From positions 1-38,286 of the forward strand of contig JAEWGR010000014.1 in assembly GCA_023388195.1 (NCBI GenBank): a stretch of DNA of 38,286 nucleotides. The letters are read 5' to 3'. The DNA is from Bacillota bacterium (lineage in GTDB: Bacteria; Bacillota; Negativicutes; Sporomusales; Sporomusaceae). Below the pieces are notes generated by a model. It worked only from the letters and a program-made list of their open reading frames with translations, was not told the DNA's origin and did not search any database. Of this stretch, positions 31,641 through 38,286 are shown one piece after another; the stretch's first letter is position 1; every line of letters begins with the position of its first letter. A program made the translations under genes and the position numbers.

Positions 31641-31814
31641 TTGGTTTAATTTTACTGTAAAAAGATCTGTTTGGCAATCCTTTTTTATTTAAAATATTGT
31701 TTCTGTCAGTCTAAGAACCCTTCCTTGTTATCGGCAGATTTTCCTGCAATGCCGCCTTCTCTTGAGAGTGGCCTTTTACTTTTCGCTGCCGCCTGCGGCC
31801 TCTGAAATAATAGT

Positions 31815-33170
31815 CTAAGCTTGCGGCACAGAGGTCTTTATTTTATAGCCGATATACAGACATAACAGCCAGACAGGGGCAATATACACGGAAAAACGCA
31901 AATCAGGCATATAGGCCATAATACCTACAACACAGGCTAAAAATGCCAGACTCAGATAAGAGGCCAGCGGATACAAGGGCATCTTAAAGGCCGGGATTTT
32001 ATTCGCCTGTTCCTGGGCTTTACGGAATTTCAACTGAACAAGCACAATTGTCGCCCAGTTAATAATAATCGAAATCGTAGCCACTGCCATCAAGTATAAA
32101 AAGACCTTCTCCGGATTGAGATAACTCAGCAATACGGTAAGCATTGTAAACACTGTGGAAACCAAAACAGCATTGACCGGTGTTCCGCTCGAATTCAGCT
32201 TGGCAAATATTTTCGGGGCATTACCCTGCTTTGCCAGCCCGTACAGCATTCTGCCATTACTGTATAAGGCACTGTTATAGGCCGATACGGCGGCGGTAAG
32301 GACCACGAAGTTCAATAAATGAGCGGCGGCCGGAATGCCTACATAGGAAAATATCTGCACAAAGGGACTGCCGGTTGCCCCAATCTGATCCCACGGAAAG
32401 ATCATCAGGATAACCGTCAAAGCACCTACATAAAACAGTAGAATCCGCCAGACAATCTGATTGATGGCGGCGGGAATCGTCTTATGCGGATTCTCCGCTT
32501 CGCCGGCGGTAATCCCCACCAGTTCCACACCGCCAAATGAAAACATAACCAGCACCAGGGACAAAACAACCCCTTGCAGACCATTTGGAAAAAACCCGCC
32601 ATGAGACCATAAATTGCTTATCCCCACAGGCTGCCCGCCATTGCCTACCCCAAACAGAACCATTGCCAGGCCAAACACAATCATGCCGATAATGGCCAGA
32701 ACCTTTATAAGGGCAAACCAGAACTCGGTTTCCCCATAGGCCTTTACATTAATGGTATTAATAAAGGTCACCACAATTAAACAGACCAGTGCCGACACCC
32801 ACGTGGGAATATCAGGATACCAGTAATTGATATAGGTCCCCACCACCGATAACTCAACCATCTGCACAATTACATAATTAAACCAATAATTCCAGCCGGC
32901 AATAAACCCCGGCAGCTCGCCCCAGTATTGGTACGCATACTGACTGAATGATCCGGAAACTGGATGAGCAACCGCCATCTCCCCTAAGGCTCTCATAATA
33001 AAAAATATTACAATGCCGCCCAGTAGGTAAGCCAGCGTAATCGCCGGACCTGCCATTTTCACCATTGAGGCTGAGCCATAAAACAGGCCTGTGCCAATAG
33101 CCCCTCCCAGCGCAATCATTTGGATATGCCTGTTTTTCAGCCCGCGCTGTACTTGCTGATCATTATTCAT
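31815..33170 (-). CDS. Amino acid permease, AroP/PheP-like (APC superfamily)
   Basis: This 451-residue inner-membrane amino acid:proton symporter has twelve helices. It begins with RGLKNRHIQMIALGGAIGTG, the hallmark of the AAT family, and continues with MRALGEMAVAHPVSGSF, AYGETEFWFALIKVLAIIGM, MFSFGGVELVGITAGEAENP and YGLAKQGNAPKIF. By eye it is closest to E. coli PheP and AroP, so aromatic amino acid uptake is the best guess; other AAT members (proline, lysine, GABA) cannot be excluded. ATG follows GAGGGA. It is probably monocistronic, with a promoter at 33262-33291 that overlaps a 14-bp palindrome. Confidence 0.9.
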   Translation of the reverse strand: MNNDQQVQRGLKNRHIQMIALGGAIGTGLFYGSASMVKMAGPAITLAYLLGGIVIFFIMRALGEMAVAHPVSGSFSQYAYQYWGELPGFIAGWNYWFNYVIVQMVELSVVGTYINYWYPDIPTWVSALVCLIVVTFINTINVKAYGETEFWFALIKVLAIIGMIVFGLAMVLFGVGNGGQPVGISNLWSHGGFFPNGLQGVVLSLVLVMFSFGGVELVGITAGEAENPHKTIPAAINQIVWRILLFYVGALTVILMIFPWDQIGATGSPFVQIFSYVGIPAAAHLLNFVVLTAAVSAYNSALYSNGRMLYGLAKQGNAPKIFAKLNSSGTPVNAVLVSTVFTMLTVLLSYLNPEKVFLYLMAVATISIIINWATIVLVQLKFRKAQEQANKIPAFKMPLYPLASYLSLAFLACVVGIMAYMPDLRFSVYIAPVWLLCLYIGYKIKTSVPQA

Positions 33171-33261
33171 GCTTATTTCCCTCTTTCTTGTTACTAAGTG
33201 GCCTTTCTGCCCTTAAATAACCACGCCACTCTCTCGTAAAACAAATAAACTGACAGGTTAT

Positions 33262-33300
33262 ATAATGCTCCTTTTACCAGGGTTTTGTCAAATTTTTGAC
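33262..33300 (-). promoter_or_regulatory. permease promoter with overlapping palindrome
   Basis: On the minus strand TTGACA (33286-33291), an 18-bp spacer and CATTAT (33262-33267). The -35 box is part of GTCAAA-TT-TTTGAC (33287-33300), a perfect 14-bp palindrome, so a dimeric regulator bound there would block polymerase. The regulator is not identified. Confidence 0.55.
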
Positions 33301-33369
33301 GCCCGACTCCCTATTGTATATACTTTCCCCCTCCAGCTTGCAATTATCACAGGGTTATCACTTGCTGAT

Positions 33370-33407
33370 ATAAAACAAAAAACTGATATGCTGCAAGCAT
33401 ATCAGTT
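33370..33407 (-). terminator. terminator of DUF2000/AraC genes
   Basis: AACTGATATGC (33381-33391) and GCATATCAGTT (33397-33407) form a perfect 11-bp stem with a 5-nt loop. On the minus strand it ends in TTTTTTGTTTT. It follows the DUF2000 stop by about 28 bp. Confidence 0.9.
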
Positions 33408-33435
33408 CTATCAGGCATCCACTGTAATACCCTGA

Positions 33436-33846
33436 TCAACTATGAAGGGATAATCCCTTTACAATTTTGTCAATCACTTTTTTCTCATCCCGCACAGCAA
33501 GTCCCACCAGCTTCAGTTCTTCCCGGCCACAGGCCTTTACAGCTGCCCGGTTTTCTTCATCATGGGTTGTTGAAAACAGCTCCTCCGTAAAAATCGCCGG
33601 CCGGACCCCCCGGGTCATGGCCCGTTCATAGACGGTACGCAACGCCTGCCCACTGGCACTAAAAATCATAACCGGCTGCCTGATCATTGGCAAATATACA
33701 TTACCTGACCTATCCACATAGTTGTCCCCTACCAGTCCAGGCATCGTCCCAACAATCCCGCTCACAGTAAATGCTGTTACATTAAGCTTTTGCCAGACAG
33801 GCAGATCCTCGCGGAGGATCACGGCAATTTTAGTATCGAATTTCAT
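33436..33846 (-). CDS. DUF2000 family protein
   Basis: This 136-residue cytosolic protein matches the DUF2000 pattern: start KFDTKIAVILREDLPVWQKL, central LVGDNYVDRSGNVYLPM, PVMIFSASGQALRTVYERA and a C-terminal LKLVGLAVRDEKKVIDKIVKGL. The family fold resembles peptidyl-tRNA hydrolase 2, but activity is unknown. ATG follows GGAGG. It starts 17 bp after the AraC gene on the same strand, so it is probably co-transcribed and may be controlled by it. Confidence 0.85.
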   Translation of the reverse strand: MKFDTKIAVILREDLPVWQKLNVTAFTVSGIVGTMPGLVGDNYVDRSGNVYLPMIRQPVMIFSASGQALRTVYERAMTRGVRPAIFTEELFSTTHDEENRAAVKACGREELKLVGLAVRDEKKVIDKIVKGLSLHS

Positions 33847-33863
33847 ACCCCATCCTCCAATAT

Positions 33864-34685
33864 CTATTGCATCTCTTTTGCATATTGCCCGGGTGTAAAG
33901 CCCATATACTGCTTGAACCGGTTGGTAAAATGACTTTGATCGCTGAAACCGGCTGCATAAGCCACCGCCTGCAGAGCCAGCCCGTCCTTTATCAATTTTT
34001 TTGCATGAATAAGACGAATGCTGTCCAAATACTCATGTGGTGACAAGCCTACCGAATTCTTAAACAGGCGTAGGAAGTAATAACGGCTGAGGCCTGTACA
34101 AGCCGCCAAATCAGACAAAGCCACGCCGGTCGACCAATTGTCCTGAATATATTCTTTGGCAATTTTGATTGCTTTTGGCACCTTCCTGACTGCAACGGCC
34201 GAACAGCGGATATCGGCATATTGTTCCACCAGGCTGGTAAGTATACCGAAAAACAGGCATTCGCAGTGCAACCGGTCTCCCCCGTGCAGCAACGAAGCAT
34301 CCAGGGCCTTCAGTTGTGCTGCCAGGGCGGCATCATCAATCCGCACAGCCTGGAAGCAGGGTAATTCATGATCTTTATCGGTAATCTCACCTGCTATTTT
34401 TTTTACATGTGTGACTGTCGGATATAAAGCAAAGTAATTAAACCCTTTTTCATCAGCCGCTTCCCCGGTGTGGGCTTCGCCCGGGTTTAAAACAAACACT
34501 CCTCCCGGCGGGGTTATATATTTAGTGGCACGGTATGTGAAGGACTGTATGCCAGCATGAATAAGGCCGATGACAAAGTAATCATGCATATGTGTAAGAA
34601 AAGCCTGTTCTATAAAACAACCGCGCAGCAACTCAATATCCAAATAGGGATTGCGAAACACACCGGCCCATTCGTGTTTAACCAC
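33864..34685 (-). CDS. AraC-family transcriptional regulator
   Basis: This 273-residue regulator has an N-terminal cupin-like sensing domain (HMHDYFVIGLIHAG, PPGGVFVLNPGEAHTGEA) and a C-terminal double helix-turn-helix: LSDLAACTGLSRYYFLRLFK, then LQAVAYAAGFSDQSHFTNRF and KQYMGFTPGQYAKE. The frame is open to 34706, but AAAGGAG lies 8 nt before GTG 34685, which is the preferred start; two ATG codons upstream precede the ribosome site. It is co-transcribed with the DUF2000 gene. The effector is unknown; the cupin type often responds to sugars or small aromatic compounds. Confidence 0.92.
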   Translation of the reverse strand: MVKHEWAGVFRNPYLDIELLRGCFIEQAFLTHMHDYFVIGLIHAGIQSFTYRATKYITPPGGVFVLNPGEAHTGEAADEKGFNYFALYPTVTHVKKIAGEITDKDHELPCFQAVRIDDAALAAQLKALDASLLHGGDRLHCECLFFGILTSLVEQYADIRCSAVAVRKVPKAIKIAKEYIQDNWSTGVALSDLAACTGLSRYYFLRLFKNSVGLSPHEYLDSIRLIHAKKLIKDGLALQAVAYAAGFSDQSHFTNRFKQYMGFTPGQYAKEMQ

Positions 34686-34820
34686 AGCGTACACTCCTTT
34701 CATCATGCTAGAATTGTTGCCTAATGTTTTTCGAAGTTGTCATTTATTATACCTTGTATATACCGGCAAGTCTTGCAGAAAATTGCTCTTTTCATTAGTT
34801 GCAGTTTACAAAACAAAAGC

Positions 34821-36116
34821 TCACAACGGCAAAGTAATGATAAAAGAACTGCCTGCCCCCGGCGCGCTTTCCACTTTTATTTTGCCGCCATGGACCTCCA
34901 CAATCCAGTTAGCAATAGACAGTCCCAGTCCGGTTCCGCCTTCTTCGCGCGACCTGGCCTTATCCACTCGGTAGAAGCGTTCAAAGATAAGGTGCCGCTG
35001 CGTTTCCGGGATACCTACGCCTGTATCCTGTACGGTCAGCACAACACACCGCTTCGGTGTCGCGGCTGTTGTCAGCGATATCCCAACCCGGCCGCCGGCA
35101 GGTGTATATTTAAGTGCATTATCAATCAGAATCACCAGTAATTGCTTAAGCCTTTCACGATCGGCGTAAATAGGAACGGCCGTCTCCCCGCTCAGTGTCA
35201 TTGTGATTCCTTTACCTGCAGCCAGTGGCTGCAGAGAACGGCTGACCTGTCCGGCAACACTCGCCAAATCAAATTTTTCTTTCATAATGGCGGTTACACC
35301 GGCATCAGCCCGCGCCAGGGTTAATAAATCAGTTACAATTTTTGTCATCCTGCGAATCTCCTGCTTCATATCCTCAAGCACCTGGGCCGAGAACGGCGAC
35401 AGCTTTTGATCATCATCGGTCTGCACTACATCTACCGAAGTCAGGAGAATACTCAGCGGCGTCCGCAGCTCATGGGAAGCATTGGCGACAAACTCACGCT
35501 GTCTGGAAAAGGCCTGCTTAATCGGAATCATCGCCCGCCCTGCCAGTAAATGTCCGGCAAAAGCAGCGATAACCAGGAAGAAGAGAGAAATTACCACCAT
35601 CATAATCAACAACATTTTCAGCATCTGATAATAAGAGGTTATATCTTCCCCTAAAAAAACAGTCCCCACGGCTTGATCATCATGGTATATTTTCATACTG
35701 CACAGCATGACAACCGCCTTATCGTCATTAGCAAGATTGATTTTTCTCAGCTTGACTTCCCCCTCCGGGACATTCCAGCCACGGATAAGTGTCAAGACCC
35801 CGGAACGAATTCCGCTGGCAGGCTCCTCCGCCACTGCCAGCTGTCCATTTATATCAAAAACATAATAAAAAATCTTTGCACCGCTGTCAGCATTCTCTGC
35901 GTCCTTTACATCCAGCTGGAAAAAAGCAGTTTTTTCCCGGTACATGGCGGCTTGCTCTCTGGCCTCTTCTTCGGTAAAGGACAGCAGGTCCTGCTGTTCT
36001 TCCCGGTACAGTATCCAAAGCAAGCCGGTAGAGCTTACAACAATAAAAGCCAGCATCATCAGCATCATAACTATTGAATAACGCAACGTCAAACCGTTAC
36101 GGATTTTGGCAAACAT
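34821..36116 (-). CDS. Sensor histidine kinase
   Basis: This 431-residue membrane kinase has TM1 about 13-36, an extracytoplasmic domain about 37-167 with a PAS/Cache-like look (KIFYYVFDINGQLAVAEEP), TM2 about 168-192, phosphoacceptor His215 in ANASHELRTPLSI, and an ATPase domain with LIDNALKYTPAGG, VQDTGVGI, FERFYRVDKARSREEGG and GLGLSIANWIVEVHGG. The frame is open to 36215, but GGAGGTGCAGG precedes ATG 36116. It overlaps the regulator gene by 20 bp. The stimulus is unknown; the PAP2 phosphatase gene upstream suggests envelope stress or cationic peptides as in PmrAB-type systems. Confidence 0.92.
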   Translation of the reverse strand: MFAKIRNGLTLRYSIVMMLMMLAFIVVSSTGLLWILYREEQQDLLSFTEEEAREQAAMYREKTAFFQLDVKDAENADSGAKIFYYVFDINGQLAVAEEPASGIRSGVLTLIRGWNVPEGEVKLRKINLANDDKAVVMLCSMKIYHDDQAVGTVFLGEDITSYYQMLKMLLIMMVVISLFFLVIAAFAGHLLAGRAMIPIKQAFSRQREFVANASHELRTPLSILLTSVDVVQTDDDQKLSPFSAQVLEDMKQEIRRMTKIVTDLLTLARADAGVTAIMKEKFDLASVAGQVSRSLQPLAAGKGITMTLSGETAVPIYADRERLKQLLVILIDNALKYTPAGGRVGISLTTAATPKRCVVLTVQDTGVGIPETQRHLIFERFYRVDKARSREEGGTGLGLSIANWIVEVHGGKIKVESAPGAGSSFIITLPL

Positions 36117-36789
36117 CCTGCACCTCCAGTTTGTAGCCAATACCGCGGACTGTTTGTATTTCCAATACCTCGGCAAACAGGCTGAGCTTCCTTCGCAGCA
36201 GCCGGACATAGGCATCCAGATTGTTTGAGGTTACATCGGCTTCCAGCCCCCATACCCGCTCCAGGATAACCTCCCGGGGTATTACCTGCTCCTGGTTTCT
36301 GACAAGCAGTTCAAGGAGCCGGAATTCGCGACTGGTAAGCTGAATTTCCGTATCACCCTGCTGAATACAATGTGTTACGCAATTAAAACGTAACCCCCCC
36401 AGCTGTAATATATCTTCCGTTATGCTCACCCGGCTGCGTCTTGATAAGGCTCGGAGTCTGGCCAGCAATTCGGCAAACTCGAAAGGTTTGACAAAGTAAT
36501 CATCGGCTCCCGTATCCAAGCCCAGCACCCGGTCATCAAGGGCATCTTTGGCTGTCAGCATCAAAATTGCGCCCTGATAACCGCGTTTACGCAACTGGTC
36601 ACAAACACTAATACCGGTCTGCCCCGGCATCATCCAATCCAGGACAATGACATCATACGGATCGTGAAGTGCATATGCCAGCGCCATATCCCCGCTCAAT
36701 ACCCAATCAACCTGTATAGCCGCCTTTTCCAGCATATGCTTGATTAACTTCCCTAGTTTGGCATCATCTTCAGCAAGCAATATCCTCAT
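36097..36789 (-). CDS. OmpR/PhoB-family response regulator
   Basis: This 230-residue partner of the adjacent kinase has a receiver domain with LLAEDD, phosphoacceptor Asp51 (VIVLDWMMPG), MLTAKD and DDYFVKPF, and a winged helix with LTSREFRLLELLVRNQEQVI and LDAYVRLLRRKLSLF...VRGIGYKL. The frame is open to 36864, but AGGAGG precedes ATG 36789 (MRILLAEDD). It has its own promoter (36835-36864), so it can be expressed apart from the PAP2 gene. Direct-repeat sites for it are not obvious in the window. Confidence 0.93.
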   Translation of the reverse strand: MRILLAEDDAKLGKLIKHMLEKAAIQVDWVLSGDMALAYALHDPYDVIVLDWMMPGQTGISVCDQLRKRGYQGAILMLTAKDALDDRVLGLDTGADDYFVKPFEFAELLARLRALSRRSRVSITEDILQLGGLRFNCVTHCIQQGDTEIQLTSREFRLLELLVRNQEQVIPREVILERVWGLEADVTSNNLDAYVRLLRRKLSLFAEVLEIQTVRGIGYKLEVQDVCQNP

Positions 36790-36834
36790 CCCGACAACCT
36801 CCTTTTCCGGCATTAATGACGCAGACCTAGAACA

Positions 36835-36864
36835 AGTATAACGGGCTGTTTTTAAGAAATGCAA
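36835..36864 (-). promoter_or_regulatory. promoter of two-component genes 36789-34821
   Basis: On the minus strand TTGCAT (36859-36864), an 18-bp spacer and TATACT (36835-36840), about 46 bp before the regulator start. Good -10, fair -35. Confidence 0.6.
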
Positions 36865-36883
36865 GACCCTAGTTTTATAGATT

Positions 36884-38071
36884 TTATCTATCTGGTTCGC
36901 TTAAGTACTGCAGTCCCCTACGCTCCCACCACATAAGCAGCGAGATGCAAAAGGCCAGCCACACGGCACCGGCGGCATAGCCGGCAACTACGTCGGTAGG
37001 ATAATGGACCCCCAGGTAGACACGGCTAACCCCGATGGCAGCAACCAACGCCCCTGCCAGGATACTGACGGCCAGCCGCCAGCGCCAGCGGCGGCTATGG
37101 CGGGCGATCAGGAAAGCCAGCAAACCATACACACACAGCGACACCATGGCGTGGCCACTGGGAAAACTGAACCCCGTTGCTTCCACGACCCGGAACAATT
37201 CAGGCCGGCTGCGTTCAAACAAGTGTTTGAGCAACACGTTTAAAAGCGCCCCCCCACCCAGACAAACGAGCATCCCGGCAATTTCCAGCCGCCGCCGGTA
37301 AAAAGCCAGCGTGGATAACCCTATGAGGATTACGCCCCAAAAAGGATAGCCATAACCAAGTTCAGAGAACGCTATCATCACCTGATCAAGGCCCGGGCTG
37401 GAAAAATACCGCACCAGCCAGATAATTGCATTATCAAAAACGTCGGCTTCCCGGCTAAACAAGGTTTCCCAGGTCAGGTCTGCAAAAAACACTAACATCA
37501 GGCCGCTTATAGCTAAAGAACCCAGGATATACAACGCCGGCCACCGCTGCTGCAGCAACAGAAATTGTTCCTTTCCCCATAGATAGAACCGGGTGTTCCT
37601 CAATATCCGGCCAGCCAGCCACCCGCCGCCGGCAAGCACAGTGAGGCCGATTACTCCGGCCAGCAACATTCCCACTATCACAAAACCGGCAACAGGAGCT
37701 TGGCCTGGAGCCACTTCCAAAACCCACTCCTCCAGCCTGGCCCCTTCCTCCAGTTGTACATATCCTCCCAGGACGACAATTACGTCTTTAACGTGAGAGC
37801 CGGCTGTTATAATCAAGTTTCCGTCGACCACAAAAATCCCTTTTTTTACTACTCCGCTCACGGTGGCAGTTCCGCCGGTCACTAGAAGCCGGTCCACCGT
37901 TTGACCGGCTTCGATGCGGATATCCCCATGGGCAAAGATATCGGTGTAGTCCGGCTCGGAACCGGACGCAGCCCAAGCGCTCGTCTTAACCAGCAGCATC
38001 AAGCTGATTACAAGCGCAAACCAGATGGTGTTTCGCCGCCAGTGTTTTACCTGACCGCATGGTAACAGCAT
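36884..38071 (-). CDS. PAP2-family lipid phosphatase with secreted beta-rich N-terminal region
   Basis: This membrane protein has about 395 residues and two parts. Residues about 1-34 are a signal peptide (AWA-ASG). Residues about 36-120 are a short repetitive beta region (GDIRIEAGQTVDRLLVTGG, VDGNLIITAGSHVKDVIVVL) like polymer-forming or bactofilin-type repeats. The C-terminal half has several helices and the PAP2 motifs KHLFERSRP (282-290), PSGH (304-307) and SRVYLGVHYPTDV (349-361). PAP2 enzymes dephosphorylate undecaprenyl-PP, phosphatidate or lipid A. ATG 38071 follows GGAGGGAGG; earlier ATG codons precede that site. It lies 39 bp after the flippase gene. Confidence 0.88.
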   Translation of the reverse strand: MLLPCGQVKHWRRNTIWFALVISLMLLVKTSAWAASGSEPDYTDIFAHGDIRIEAGQTVDRLLVTGGTATVSGVVKKGIFVVDGNLIITAGSHVKDVIVVLGGYVQLEEGARLEEWVLEVAPGQAPVAGFVIVGMLLAGVIGLTVLAGGGWLAGRILRNTRFYLWGKEQFLLLQQRWPALYILGSLAISGLMLVFFADLTWETLFSREADVFDNAIIWLVRYFSSPGLDQVMIAFSELGYGYPFWGVILIGLSTLAFYRRRLEIAGMLVCLGGGALLNVLLKHLFERSRPELFRVVEATGFSFPSGHAMVSLCVYGLLAFLIARHSRRWRWRLAVSILAGALVAAIGVSRVYLGVHYPTDVVAGYAAGAVWLAFCISLLMWWERRGLQYLSEPDR

Positions 38072-38110
38072 TCTCAATCTGCCTCCCTCCTGCATCATCC
38101 ATCGCCATCC

Positions 38111-38286
38111 TCACTTCGGCATTGGTCTCTTAAACATGCCCAGCAAGCGCAGTGTATTCGTCAGCATAAGGCCGACCAGCGGCAGCCGTTCGATATCGCG
38201 CTCGTTAACGCCGCCCAGCGCCAACAATACTATACTATACACCCCCCCCCCCAGCCCCAAGGCGATAAGGGCCGCAGAAGCATGGG
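38111..38286 (-). CDS. SpoVB/MurJ-like flippase, C-terminal fragment (runs off window)
   Basis: The last 58 codons of a minus-strand gene enter from beyond the window. The peptide includes AALIALGLGGGVYSIVLLAL (a terminal membrane helix), then GGVNERDIERLPLVG and a basic tail ending MFKRPMPK. The pattern LGGVxxxDxxxLPxVG after a final helix is typical of polysaccharide-export/SpoVB flippases of the MOP superfamily. The frame contains an uninterrupted run of 11 G (38242-38252 on the complement), encoding Gly-Gly-Gly-Val. Assignment to SpoVB rather than another MOP flippase is tentative. Confidence 0.65.
   Translation of the reverse strand, partial: HASAALIALGLGGGVYSIVLLALGGVNERDIERLPLVGLMLTNTLRLLGMFKRPMPK

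Noticed and set aside
1..38286. CRISPR arrays, tRNA or rRNA genes, insertion sequences, prophage or transposase genes
   Set aside because: No regularly spaced repeats of CRISPR type, no cloverleaf with the conserved tRNA arms, and no transposase or integrase motifs were seen on either strand.

Overview
The window looks like the chromosome of a diderm, endospore-forming Firmicute, most likely a member of the Negativicutes (Sporomusaceae-like). This is inferred from gene content, not from a database search. A tricistronic gerA-type spore germination operon, a DUF881 (YlxW/X-like) protein and the C-terminus of a SpoVB/MurJ-like flippase indicate sporulation and Firmicute ancestry. A TolC-type outer-membrane channel paired with an RND pump, and an ElyC-like envelope protein, require or imply an outer membrane.

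Layout. (1) 1-1170: sigma-A promoter, SAM-I riboswitch with terminator, and a solitary methionine-binding lipoprotein gene (metQ). (2) 1175-6168, minus strand: glnS, an ElyC/YdcF-like DUF218 gene, purD, a DUF456 membrane protein gene and a TetR regulator gene, closely spaced and probably partly co-transcribed. (3) 6169-6683: non-coding stretch with several hairpins. (4) 6684-8651: chemoreceptor gene. (5) 8877-13280: gerA-gerB-gerC plus a previously uncounted 54-codon gene that overlaps the gerC stop and encodes a two-helix membrane protein. (6) 13461-14786: secreted class 3 lipase gene. (7) 14886-17684, minus: two-component system whose sensor has a His/Met-rich extracytoplasmic loop, followed by a secreted FG-GAP-type protein gene. 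(8) 18057-18737: DUF881.

(9) 18835-29448, minus: a copper/silver resistance island in two transcription units. The first is csoR-copA-copZ, with a palindromic CsoR-type operator just downstream of a near-consensus promoter. The second is a six-gene run: TolC-type channel, CusB-like adaptor, CusA-like RND pump, a His/Met-rich lipoprotein, an NlpC/P60 peptidase and a secreted protein built on 13-residue Met-rich repeats. Its promoter region carries four TTCA motifs at an exact 11-bp period (minus strand), the layout expected for an OmpR/PhoB-family regulator. The simplest model is that CsoR controls cytosolic Cu(I) export by CopA/CopZ, while a two-component system senses metal outside the inner membrane and induces the trans-envelope pump and its envelope metal-binding partners.

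(10) 29673-31585: ferredoxin-type aldo/keto reductase gene and a TetR gene, each preceded by the same GGAATGAAYGTTCAYTCC palindrome, suggesting a small regulon. (11) 31815-34685: aromatic-type amino acid permease, DUF2000 and AraC regulator genes. (12) 34821-38286, minus: two-component system, a PAP2-family phosphatase fused to a secreted beta-rich N-terminal region, and the 3' end of a flippase gene containing an 11-G homopolymer tract.

The points most worth following are the extended copper operon with its tandem-repeat Met-rich protein and 11-bp operator array, the fourth small ger gene, the paired TetR palindromes, and the G11 tract.
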